Below are positions 16,133-23,255 of a stretch of 64,000 nt of DNA, in pieces. Every line of letters begins with the position of its first letter. Position 1 is the stretch's first letter. The notes beneath the pieces were generated by a model. It was given only the letters and a program-made list of their open reading frames with translations, ran no database searches and was not told the origin of the DNA. Location: assembly GCF_014699055.1 (NCBI RefSeq), contig NZ_JACXAC010000005.1:599017-663016 (forward strand), in the 5' to 3' direction. The position numbers were made by a program, and so were the translations under genes. The stretch is from Hymenobacter armeniacus. Its GTDB lineage: Bacteria; Bacteroidota; Bacteroidia; Cytophagales; Hymenobacteraceae.

Positions 16133-16135
16133 CTG

Positions 16136-17143
16136 CTAGCTGCCAAAAACTGTTTCCACGGCCCGCTGCAACGCCCGCAGCCGCCGCTCCTGCGCAAGGT
16201 ACAGCGCCTGCGCCTCGACCAACGAAACTTCCCGAAAGCGAATGCTTTGCCCCGGCCGCACCTGCGCCAGCACCGAAAAATCGGCGGTGATAACCTGGGC
16301 CATGCGCGGGTATCCTCCCGTGGTTTGGTGGTCGGCCATGAGCACAATGGGCTGGCCCCCGGCCGGCACCTGCACCGTCCCAAACGTGACGGCGCTGGAC
16401 AACAGCTCGACCTGCGTTTGGCGCTCCAGCACCGGGCCATGCAGCCGGTAGCCCATGCGGTCGGCCTCCGTTGTCACCGTAAAAGGCTGCTGCCAGAAAG
16501 CGCGGCGGCTTTCCGGCGTAAACTGCTCGTATTCCGGGCCAGCCATTGCCCGAATGGTTGGATTAGGCAAGGGCGCGGGGCACAGCGCCGGGCCGGGAGT
16601 CCAGCGGGCCGGCGCCCAGGCTGCTGAAGCAGCCGAAGCTGCCAGCGCGGCCATCAGCTGCTGGCCCGTCGGCGTTGGGCCGGCCACGAAAAGCACATCG
16701 CCCGCCCGCAGCGCCCGGCCGCGAAAGCCGCCAAAGCCTGCTCGCAGGTAGGTAGCCCGGCTGCCCAGCACCGGCGGCACGTCGATACCACCCGAAACCG
16801 CCAGGTAGGCCCGGCTGCCCGCCACGGCCGCGCCAAAGGCTAGCTCCGTGCCCGCCGCCACCCACACTGGCCGGTGCATTCCGACCGGCCGGCCGTTGAG
16901 GGTGGGGGAGAGGTGCGCGCCGGTGAGGGCGATGAGGTGGTCGGTTTCAAAGCGCAGGCGAGGGCCCAGCAGCGTGATTTCGAGGACGGCGGCGTGGTCG
17001 GGGTTGCCCACCAGCAGGTTGGCCACGCGCAGGGCGGTGGCGTCCATGGCCCCGCTCACCAGGATGCCGTCTTGCTGGTAGCCGTGCCGGCCGAGGTCTT
17101 GCACGGTGGTGAGCAGGCCGGGGCGCAAAACGCTAATGCTCAT
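16136..17143 (-). CDS. pxpC: 5-oxoprolinase subunit C (PxpC, biotin-dependent carboxyltransferase-like)
   Basis: A 335-residue protein. The ATG at 17143 gives MSISVLRPGLLTTVQDLGRH, the exact family start (LxxxxxPGxxTTVQDxGR). A longer frame to 17419 runs through pxpB and is spurious. Other hallmarks are GAMDATALRVANLLVGNP (about residues 33-50), YLAVSGGIDVPPVLGSRATY (about 116-135) and TTGGYPRMAQV near the C-terminus. Together with PxpB it forms the KipI-KipA type complex that phosphorylates and opens 5-oxoproline. The start overlaps the pxpB stop by 11 bases, which implies coupled translation. The stop is followed at once by repeat B2. Confidence 0.95.
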   Translation of the reverse strand: MSISVLRPGLLTTVQDLGRHGYQQDGILVSGAMDATALRVANLLVGNPDHAAVLEITLLGPRLRFETDHLIALTGAHLSPTLNGRPVGMHRPVWVAAGTELAFGAAVAGSRAYLAVSGGIDVPPVLGSRATYLRAGFGGFRGRALRAGDVLFVAGPTPTGQQLMAALAASAASAAWAPARWTPGPALCPAPLPNPTIRAMAGPEYEQFTPESRRAFWQQPFTVTTEADRMGYRLHGPVLERQTQVELLSSAVTFGTVQVPAGGQPIVLMADHQTTGGYPRMAQVITADFSVLAQVRPGQSIRFREVSLVEAQALYLAQERRLRALQRAVETVFGS

Positions 17144-17879
17144 GCTGCTGGAGGTGGTAAAATTCGGCTTCGTCAATCGGCACGAAGCGCAGCCGCTGGC
17201 CGGCTTGCAGCAAGCTGGGCCGTGCCCATTCGGGGCTGAACAGCCGCCGCGGGGTGCGCCCGATGAGCTGCCAGCCGCCCGGCGTGGGCAGGGAATAGAT
17301 GCCGGTTTGGGCCCCTGCAATGCCCACGGCCCCGGCCGGCACCAGGGCCCGCGGCTCGGCTTTGCGCGGGGCGGCCAGCCGCTCATCGAGCCCGCCCAAG
17401 TAGGGGAAGCCGGGCGCAAAGCCTATCAGGTGCACCAGGTAGTCGGGGGCTGAGTGCCGGGCAATAACCTCGCCCGGGGGCAGGCCCGTGTGGGCCGCCA
17501 CGAAAGCCAGGTCGGGCCCGAACTCGCCGCCGTAGCACACCGGGATTTCCACCAGGTCCGTGCCCGCTTCTCCTGCGGCGGCCTGGGCCGCGGGCAGCAG
17601 CTGGTGCAGGATTTCGGCCACCCGCTCGTAGGGCTGGTGGCGGCCGTTTTCGCTCAACACCCACGGGTCGTAGTACACGGTGAGCGTGGTGAAGGCGGGC
17701 ACCAGCTCGCGCAGCCCCGGGAAGGGGTACTCCGTCAGGTAGCGGCTCACGGCCTGGATGGCGCGGTGAATGGCGGGGCTGATGCCGTGGCCGAATTCCA
17801 GCACCACGGCCGCGTCGCCCAGCGGAAACAGCCGCACGTCGGCGGCCCGGGGCGCAGGCGGTTGGGGGGCAGTGCTCAC
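17133..17879 (-). CDS. pxpB: 5-oxoprolinase subunit B (PxpB, KipI family)
   Basis: I chose GTG at 17879, giving 248 residues beginning VSTAPQPPAPRAADVRLFPL. No ATG exists in the frame until 18113, far inside the divergent peptidase gene, and the family length is about 240. Hallmarks are FPLGDAAVVLEFGHGI, IPVCYGGEFGPDL (the conserved carboxyltransferase-like strand), APDYLVHLIGFAPGFPYLGG (catalytic loop region) and GAVGIAGAQTGIYSLPTPGG. It pairs with PxpC. It is the first gene of the leftward cluster, and its promoter must lie within the 46-base gap to the divergent M1 peptidase or inside that gene. No good TAnnTTTG element was seen for it. Confidence 0.93.
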   Translation of the reverse strand: MSTAPQPPAPRAADVRLFPLGDAAVVLEFGHGISPAIHRAIQAVSRYLTEYPFPGLRELVPAFTTLTVYYDPWVLSENGRHQPYERVAEILHQLLPAAQAAAGEAGTDLVEIPVCYGGEFGPDLAFVAAHTGLPPGEVIARHSAPDYLVHLIGFAPGFPYLGGLDERLAAPRKAEPRALVPAGAVGIAGAQTGIYSLPTPGGWQLIGRTPRRLFSPEWARPSLLQAGQRLRFVPIDEAEFYHLQQHEH

Positions 17880-17890
17880 GGGCTGGCGGT

Positions 17891-17898
17891 TATTTTTG
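17891..17898 (+). promoter_or_regulatory. -7 element of the M1 aminopeptidase gene
   Basis: TATTTTTG matches TAnnTTTG exactly. Predicted transcription start is near 17902, giving a leader of about 24 bases. No strong -33 element was found. Confidence 0.45.
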
Positions 17899-17925
17899 AA
17901 GCTCTTCCTACCGAGCTTTTCGTTG

Positions 17926-20550
17926 ATGATTTTCAGCTTCCGTAAATATGGCAGGGCCGGTGGGCTTCTGCTGGCCGTGGCGGCCGGCGCCTGCCAGCGC
18001 CAACCGGTGTTGCAAACCGCCGTGCCTCCTGCCTCACCCGCCCCGCCCCGCGCCCTGCCGCCCGTCGAAAAAGGTGTTTCGGAAACGCTGGCCACGGCGC
18101 GCAAGCAAAACATCAGCCGCGTTGCCTACGGCCTTCGCCTAAGTATTCCGGCCCAGAAAGCGGAGCCCATTGCCGCGGAAGAAACGGCGTCGTTCACGCT
18201 GCGCGACAACCTCGACCCCGTGCAGCTCGACTTCAAGGCGCCCACGGCCAACCTGCATGGCCTCACGGTGAACGGGCAGACCGTCGAAATCGACCACCGC
18301 AACGAACACCTGGTGTTACCCGCCAGCGCGCTGAAAGTGGGCCGCAACGAGGTCAATATCAGCTTCGCGGCCGGCGAGCAGTCGCTCAATCGCAACGCCG
18401 ACTACCTCTACACGCTGCTGGTGCCCGACCGCGCCCGCACGGTGTTTCCGGTCTTCGACCAGCCCGATTTGAAGGCCTCGTTCACACTGGCCCTCACGGT
18501 GCCCGCCGGTTGGAAAGCCGTGGGCAATGCGCCGGTGCGCGACTCGGTGCTCAACGTTGGTCCTAGTCCGTCCAAACGCTACACCTTCGCCCCTTCCGAC
18601 AGCATCAGCACCTACCTGTTTTCCTTCGCGGCGGGCAAGTTCGCGCGGCTAAACCGCACGCTCAACGGCCGCCCGATGAGCTTCCTGCACCGCGAAACCG
18701 ACCCGGCCAAGCTGCGCCTCAGCCTCGGCCCCATCTTCCAGCTGCACGCCGATGCGCTGCAGTTTATGGAGCAGTACACGGGTATCAAGTACCCGTTTCA
18801 GAAGTTTGATTTCGTGGCCATTCCGGATTTTCAGTACGGCGGCATGGAGCACGTCGGGGCCATCGATTACAAGGCCTCGACCTTGTTTCTGGACGAGGGC
18901 GCCACACAGGACCAAGTGCTAGAGCGCGCCAACGTGGTGTCGCACGAAACGGCGCACATGTGGTTCGGCGACTTGGTGACCATGCGCTGGTTCAACGACG
19001 TGTGGATGAAGGAGGTGTTTGCCAACTTCATGGCCGATAAAATCACGCAGGTGGCCGTCAAAAATTCGAACTACGACCTCAAGTTCGTCATCGACCATTA
19101 CCCCGCCGCCTACGGCATCGACCGCACGGCCGGCGCCAACCCCATCCGCCAGCCGCTGGCCAACCTGCAGGACGCGGGCTCGCTCTACGGCAACATCATC
19201 TACCACAAAGCGCCCATCATGATGCGCCAGTTGGAGCGCCTGATGGGCCCCGAAGCCTTCCGGGCCGGCCTGCAGGAATACCTGCGCCAATACGCCCACG
19301 GCAACGCCACCTGGCCCGACCTCATCGCCATCCTCGATGCCCGCACGCCCGCCGACCTGCAGGCCTGGAACCAGGTGTGGGTGAACCAGCCCGGCCGGCC
19401 GGTGTTCAGCTACCGCATCAGCGGCGGCCACGACCAGCGCTACGGTCTGTACGTGACGCAAACGGCCGAGGACGGCTCCGACCGCCTGTGGCCGCAGGAG
19501 TTTGAGGTGCTGGTTGAATCGGCCAGCGGCGAGCAGCAGCAGCTGAGCGTGAAAATGGACGGCTCGGAAAAGGGCATCCGGATTCCGTTTTTGCCGAAGC
19601 GCATCGTGTTCAATTCCACGGGCGTGGGCTACGGCGTGTTTCCGGTGGCGCCGGCGCTGCTGCCGGGCCTCACCGAAATAAAAAGCCCCGCGGCCCGCGC
19701 CGCCACCTACGTCAACCTCTACGAAAACATGCTCCGCGGCGATGGCGTCAAGCCGCTGGAACTACTGAAGACGTACCGCCAGGCCCTCACCCGCGAGCCC
19801 GAAGAGCTGAACCTGAAGCTGCTCACGGGCCAGGCCAGCGCCATTTTCTGGCAGTTTCTGAGCCCGGCCCAGCGGCTGGCCGTGGGGCCGGGGCTGGAAG
19901 CCGACCTGTGGGCGGCCATGCAGAAGAACCCCGCGCCCAACTCCAAGAAGCAGCTGTTCAAAACCTATCAGTCGGTGGCCCTGACCAAGGCGGCGCAAAC
20001 TCGACTCTACGGCATCTGGCAAGCCGAAAAAGCCCCCGTCGGCGTGAAGCTGACCGAGGACGACTACACCGCGCTGGCCCTGGCGCTGGCCGTGCGCGAC
20101 TACCCCGCCGCCGCGCCCATTCTGCCCGCGCAGCTGGCCCGCATCAAAAACGAGGACCGCCGCCTGCGCCTGCAATACCTCATGCCCGCCCTGGCGCCCG
20201 ATGCGGCCACGCGCGACGCCTTCTTTGCCACTCTCAAAGACAAAAAAGGCCGCAAAAAAGAAGCCTGGGTGACTTCGGCGCTGGGCTACCTGCACCACCC
20301 GCTGCGGCAGGCTACGTCGGAGAAATACCTGCCGGCCAGCCTCGATTTGCTGGAAGAAATCCAGCTCACGGGCGACATTTTCTTTCCCTATTCCTGGCTG
20401 CAGGCCACATTGGGCAGCTACCAAACGGCGAGTGCCGCTGCCACGGTGCGCACTTTCCTAGCCGCCCACCCCGACTACCACCCCAAGCTGCGGGCCAAGC
20501 TGTTGCAAGCGGCCGACGACCTGTTTCGGGCCGAGAAGCTGGTGCGGTAA
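17926..20550 (+). CDS. M1-family aminopeptidase, probable lipoprotein
   Basis: An 874-residue zinc aminopeptidase that trims N-terminal residues from peptides. The start at ATG 17926 gives a lipoprotein signal (LLLAVAAGAC), so the enzyme is probably anchored in the envelope. The zinc site is HETAH at residues 340-344 with the third ligand E363 in WMKEVF, the HExxH-x18-E spacing of M1. The exopeptidase motif, GAMEN in most members, is GGMEH here (305-309), so the final Asn is replaced by His. The C-terminal helical ERAP1-like domain is present to about residue 870. The nearby M20 peptidase in the same direction suggests peptide scavenging. An upstream start at 17770 would overlap pxpB and is rejected. 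Confidence 0.92.
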   Translation: MIFSFRKYGRAGGLLLAVAAGACQRQPVLQTAVPPASPAPPRALPPVEKGVSETLATARKQNISRVAYGLRLSIPAQKAEPIAAEETASFTLRDNLDPVQLDFKAPTANLHGLTVNGQTVEIDHRNEHLVLPASALKVGRNEVNISFAAGEQSLNRNADYLYTLLVPDRARTVFPVFDQPDLKASFTLALTVPAGWKAVGNAPVRDSVLNVGPSPSKRYTFAPSDSISTYLFSFAAGKFARLNRTLNGRPMSFLHRETDPAKLRLSLGPIFQLHADALQFMEQYTGIKYPFQKFDFVAIPDFQYGGMEHVGAIDYKASTLFLDEGATQDQVLERANVVSHETAHMWFGDLVTMRWFNDVWMKEVFANFMADKITQVAVKNSNYDLKFVIDHYPAAYGIDRTAGANPIRQPLANLQDAGSLYGNIIYHKAPIMMRQLERLMGPEAFRAGLQEYLRQYAHGNATWPDLIAILDARTPADLQAWNQVWVNQPGRPVFSYRISGGHDQRYGLYVTQTAEDGSDRLWPQEFEVLVESASGEQQQLSVKMDGSEKGIRIPFLPKRIVFNSTGVGYGVFPVAPALLPGLTEIKSPAARAATYVNLYENMLRGDGVKPLELLKTYRQALTREPEELNLKLLTGQASAIFWQFLSPAQRLAVGPGLEADLWAAMQKNPAPNSKKQLFKTYQSVALTKAAQTRLYGIWQAEKAPVGVKLTEDDYTALALALAVRDYPAAAPILPAQLARIKNEDRRLRLQYLMPALAPDAATRDAFFATLKDKKGRKKEAWVTSALGYLHHPLRQATSEKYLPASLDLLEEIQLTGDIFFPYSWLQATLGSYQTASAAATVRTFLAAHPDYHPKLRAKLLQAADDLFRAEKLVR

Positions 20551-20564
20551 GCCATGAGAGGGAT

Positions 20565-20672
20565 ATAGACACGCGACCCTTCGCGTCTCGGCGTAAAACG
20601 ATAATACCGTCATGACTTGCAAATGACACACCAACGGCGCCGCTGCCAAGCCGCGAAGTGTCGCGTCTCTAC
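20565..20672. repeat. Family A inverted repeat, copy A2 (diverged)
   Basis: A left arm around TAGACACGCGACCCTTCGCG returns inverted as CGCGAAGTGTCGCGTCTCTA ending at 20672. It is more diverged than A1 and A3. It lies between the M1 and M20 peptidase genes. Confidence 0.65.
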
Positions 20673-20682
20673 ATTCCCATGC

Positions 20683-20710
20683 TTGCAACGCCGGCCCGGT
20701 GCTACTTTCG
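20683..20710 (+). promoter_or_regulatory. Putative promoter of the M20 peptidase gene
   Basis: TTG at 20683, 17-base spacer, TACTTTCG at 20703-20710 (one mismatch to TAnnTTTG). It lies just after repeat A2 and 34 bases before the start codon. Confidence 0.5.
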
Positions 20711-20744
20711 GGCGGGTACAACCGCCCGCCCCCACGTCGTGTCC

Positions 20745-22184
20745 ATGAAAAACCGTACCGCCCTCGGCCTGCTGGCCACTGGCCTGCTGCTGGCTTCCCG
20801 CCCGGCCCTGCCGCCCGCCGACGCCCTCAAAACCGAAGCGCTTCAGGACTTGCAGGCGCATTACACCGAGTACCAGCAGGTGGCGCAACGCATCTGGGGC
20901 TTTGCCGAGGTGGGCTACAAGGAAACCAAAAGCTCAGCGCTGCTGCAGGAGCAGCTGCGCAAAAACGGCTTCACGGTGCAGGCCGGCGTGGCCGACATGC
21001 CCACGGCCTTCGTGGCCACCTACGGCAGCGGCGAGCCGGTCATCGGCATTCTGGCCGAGTACGATGCGCTGCCGGGGTTGGCCCAGCAAGCGGTGGCCGA
21101 CAAAACCGCCATTGCCGGCCAGGATGCCGGCCACGGCTGCGGGCACAACCTCTTCGGCACGGCCAGCGTGGCGGCGGGCATTGCCCTGAAAAAGCTGCTG
21201 AAGGAAGGCAAGCTGCGCGGCACCGTGAAGGTGTACGGCTGCCCGGCCGAGGAAGGCGGCAGCGGCAAGGTGTACCTGGTGCGCGCTGGCTTGTTCCAAG
21301 GCGTGGATGCGGTGCTGCACTGGCACCCGAGCAGCGAAAACGCCACCATGGCCGGCAAGTTCATCGCCAACACCTCGGCCAAATTCCGCTTCCACGGCAT
21401 CGCAGCGCACGCGGCCGGCGCGCCCGAGCGCGGCCGTAGCTCCCTCGACGGCGTGGAGGCGATGGACAACATGGTGAACCTGATGCGCGAACACGTGCCC
21501 CAGGAAACGCGCATTCACTACGTCATCACCAACGGCGGCAAGGCGCCCAACGTGGTGCCCGACTTTGCTGAGGTGTATTACTACGTGCGCCACCCCAACC
21601 GGGCCGAGGTGCAGGCCGTGTTCGAGCGGGTGGTGAAAGCTGCGGAAGGCGCTGCCTTGGGCACCGGCACTACCATGGACTACGAAATCATCGGCGGCAC
21701 CCACGATTTGCTTGTGAACGAAACCCTGGCTCGCGCCCTGCAGCGCAACCTGGAGCAGGTGGGCGGCGTCGCCTACACGGCCGAGGAAACCGCATTTGGC
21801 CAGAAAATTCAGGCGTCGCTGGGCGTGCCGGCGCCACCGGTGGTGCAGGCCGCAGAGGTGGCGCCCTACCAGGTGCGGAGCTTGGGCGGCAGCTCCGACG
21901 TGGGCGACGTGAGCTACGTGGTGCCCACCGTGGGCCTCTCGGCTGCCACCTGGGTGCCCGGCACGCCCGCGCACAGCTGGCAGGCCGTGGCGTGCAGCGG
22001 CAAGGAAATTGGCATCAAAGGCATGATGGTGGCCGCCAAAACCATGGCCCTCACCGGCATCGACCTGTTCACTTCTCCTGACCTGCTGACCAAAGCCAAA
22101 GCCGAGCTCAAGCAGCAGGTGGGCGACTACGCGTACAAGCCCCTGCTCGGCGACCGCAAGCCCGCCCTCAACTACCGCGACTAG
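20745..22184 (+). CDS. M20D-family amidohydrolase (AbgB-like aminobenzoyl-glutamate/aminoacyl hydrolase)
   Basis: A 479-residue metal-dependent amidohydrolase. The ATG at 20745 gives a hydrophobic N-terminus (ALGLLATGLLLASRPALP) that acts as a signal peptide or anchor. GILAEYDALPGL, AGHGCGHNLFGTASVAAG and CPAEEGGSGKVYL carry the metal ligands in the order of M20D enzymes, and the pattern resembles AbgB more than M20A di/tripeptidases. The family hydrolyses N-acylated amino acids or p-aminobenzoyl-glutamate. The substrate here is unknown. The convergent peptide deformylase ends nine bases away, and a small hairpin at 22181-22197 (7-bp stem) spans both stop codons. Confidence 0.88.
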   Translation: MKNRTALGLLATGLLLASRPALPPADALKTEALQDLQAHYTEYQQVAQRIWGFAEVGYKETKSSALLQEQLRKNGFTVQAGVADMPTAFVATYGSGEPVIGILAEYDALPGLAQQAVADKTAIAGQDAGHGCGHNLFGTASVAAGIALKKLLKEGKLRGTVKVYGCPAEEGGSGKVYLVRAGLFQGVDAVLHWHPSSENATMAGKFIANTSAKFRFHGIAAHAAGAPERGRSSLDGVEAMDNMVNLMREHVPQETRIHYVITNGGKAPNVVPDFAEVYYYVRHPNRAEVQAVFERVVKAAEGAALGTGTTMDYEIIGGTHDLLVNETLARALQRNLEQVGGVAYTAEETAFGQKIQASLGVPAPPVVQAAEVAPYQVRSLGGSSDVGDVSYVVPTVGLSAATWVPGTPAHSWQAVACSGKEIGIKGMMVAAKTMALTGIDLFTSPDLLTKAKAELKQQVGDYAYKPLLGDRKPALNYRD

Positions 22185-22193
22185 CCCGCCGGG

Positions 22194-22679
22194 CTAGGGC
22201 CGCCAGCGAAACGACTGCGCATCGATGGCGCGCATGGTGCACAGCACGCCGTCGAGGTGGTCGCACTCGTGCTGCAGCAGCTCCGAGAGCGCGCCCTGCA
22301 CCGGCCACACCTGCGGCTGCCAGTGCTCGTCGCGGTAGCGCACCGTGAGGGACTGGTGCCGCCGCACGCGCACCAGCAGGTTAGGAAAACTCATGCAGTC
22401 GTCCCAGAGCTCAAACAGGTCGTCGCTGGCGTCGGTCAGCTCGGGGTTGAGCAGCACCAAGGGCCGGTCGAGGTTGAGGTACACCAGCCGCTTCATGATG
22501 CCGAGCTGCGGCGCCGCAATGCCCCGCCCGAAGCCGTACTTGGCGCGCACTTCGTTCATCACGTGGTGCAGGTCGGCCACCCAGCCGGCTACCCGCGGCA
22601 AGTCGGCTTCCGTCACGGGCTCGCACACCTCGTAGAGGCGCGGGTCGCCGAGCAGGACCATGTCAGCCAGGGTTTTCAT
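22194..22679 (-). CDS. def: Peptide deformylase (probable secondary copy)
   Basis: A 161-residue metal hydrolase that removes the formyl group from nascent proteins. Motif 1 reads GRGIAAPQLG (family GxGxAAxQ), motif 3 reads QHECDHLDG (HExxH), and motif 2, usually EGCLS, reads DDCMS here. The metal-binding Cys is kept but the preceding Glu-Gly is changed. That points to a PDF-like paralogue rather than the main housekeeping enzyme. The start is ATG 22679 (MKTLADMVLLGDPRLY), 20 bases after the upstream acetyltransferase gene, so both are in one transcript. Longer frames upstream belong to the shadow of that gene. Confidence 0.85.
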   Translation of the reverse strand: MKTLADMVLLGDPRLYEVCEPVTEADLPRVAGWVADLHHVMNEVRAKYGFGRGIAAPQLGIMKRLVYLNLDRPLVLLNPELTDASDDLFELWDDCMSFPNLLVRVRRHQSLTVRYRDEHWQPQVWPVQGALSELLQHECDHLDGVLCTMRAIDAQSFRWRP

Positions 22680-22699
22680 GGCGAAGGCTTTGGGATGAG

Positions 22700-23218
22700 T
22701 CAGGCGTAAGTCAGCGGCTTTTCCAGCACCAGCAGCGTGAGCGGCTGCCGGGGAATGCCGAAGCGCGGGTCGGTGGGGAAGGGCTCGGTGGCGCCGGTTT
22801 GGCGGTAGCCTTGGCGCTCGTAGTAGGCAATGAGCTCCGCACGGACGGAGATGACGGTCATCTTGCTCACGGTGCAGCTGTGCTGGCGCCCGTAGTCTTC
22901 GGCGGCCCGAATGAGGAACTTGCCCACACCGCGCGCTTGGCCCTGGGGCTCCACAGCCAGCATGCCCAGGTATACTTTCTCGCCCGTGGCGTGGGCGTAG
23001 AAGCTGCCCAGCAGCTCGTCGTTTTCGTCCAGGCACATCAGAATGGCGGCACCGGGCACCGCCAGCATTTCGCGCAGACCTTCCTCGTCGATGCGCTGGC
23101 CATCGAGCAGATGCGCCTCCGTGGTCCAGCCCTGGCGCGATGAGTCGCCGCGGTAGGCGCGGTTCACAAGGCGGGCGAGGCGGGGTACGTCGGAAGGGGT
23201 AGCGGTGGCAAGTTTCAT
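22700..23218 (-). CDS. GNAT-family N-acetyltransferase
   Basis: A 172-residue acetyl-CoA-dependent acetyltransferase. ATG 23218 gives MKLATATPSDVPRLARLVN, a typical GNAT start. An earlier in-frame start at 23296 would reach into the spacer before the ABC transporter gene. The acetyl-CoA binding motif A appears as LAVEPQGQARGVGKFLIRAA (about residues 92-111), matching the V-x-x-x-x-[RQ]-G-x-G-x pattern, and motif B as AYYERQGYRQTGATEPF. The substrate is unknown. It lies between the ABC transporter genes and the deformylase in the same direction with small gaps (37 and 20 bases), so one transcript is likely. Confidence 0.83.
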   Translation of the reverse strand: MKLATATPSDVPRLARLVNRAYRGDSSRQGWTTEAHLLDGQRIDEEGLREMLAVPGAAILMCLDENDELLGSFYAHATGEKVYLGMLAVEPQGQARGVGKFLIRAAEDYGRQHSCTVSKMTVISVRAELIAYYERQGYRQTGATEPFPTDPRFGIPRQPLTLLVLEKPLTYA

Positions 23219-23255
23219 GGCACAAAAATACGGCGGCCCATTTTCGGGAAAGGGT

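Noticed and set aside
17133..18113. A longer pxpB of 326 residues starting at 18113
   Set aside because: The extra 77 residues overlap the divergent M1 gene, contain no family similarity and exceed the family length. GTG 17879 fits.
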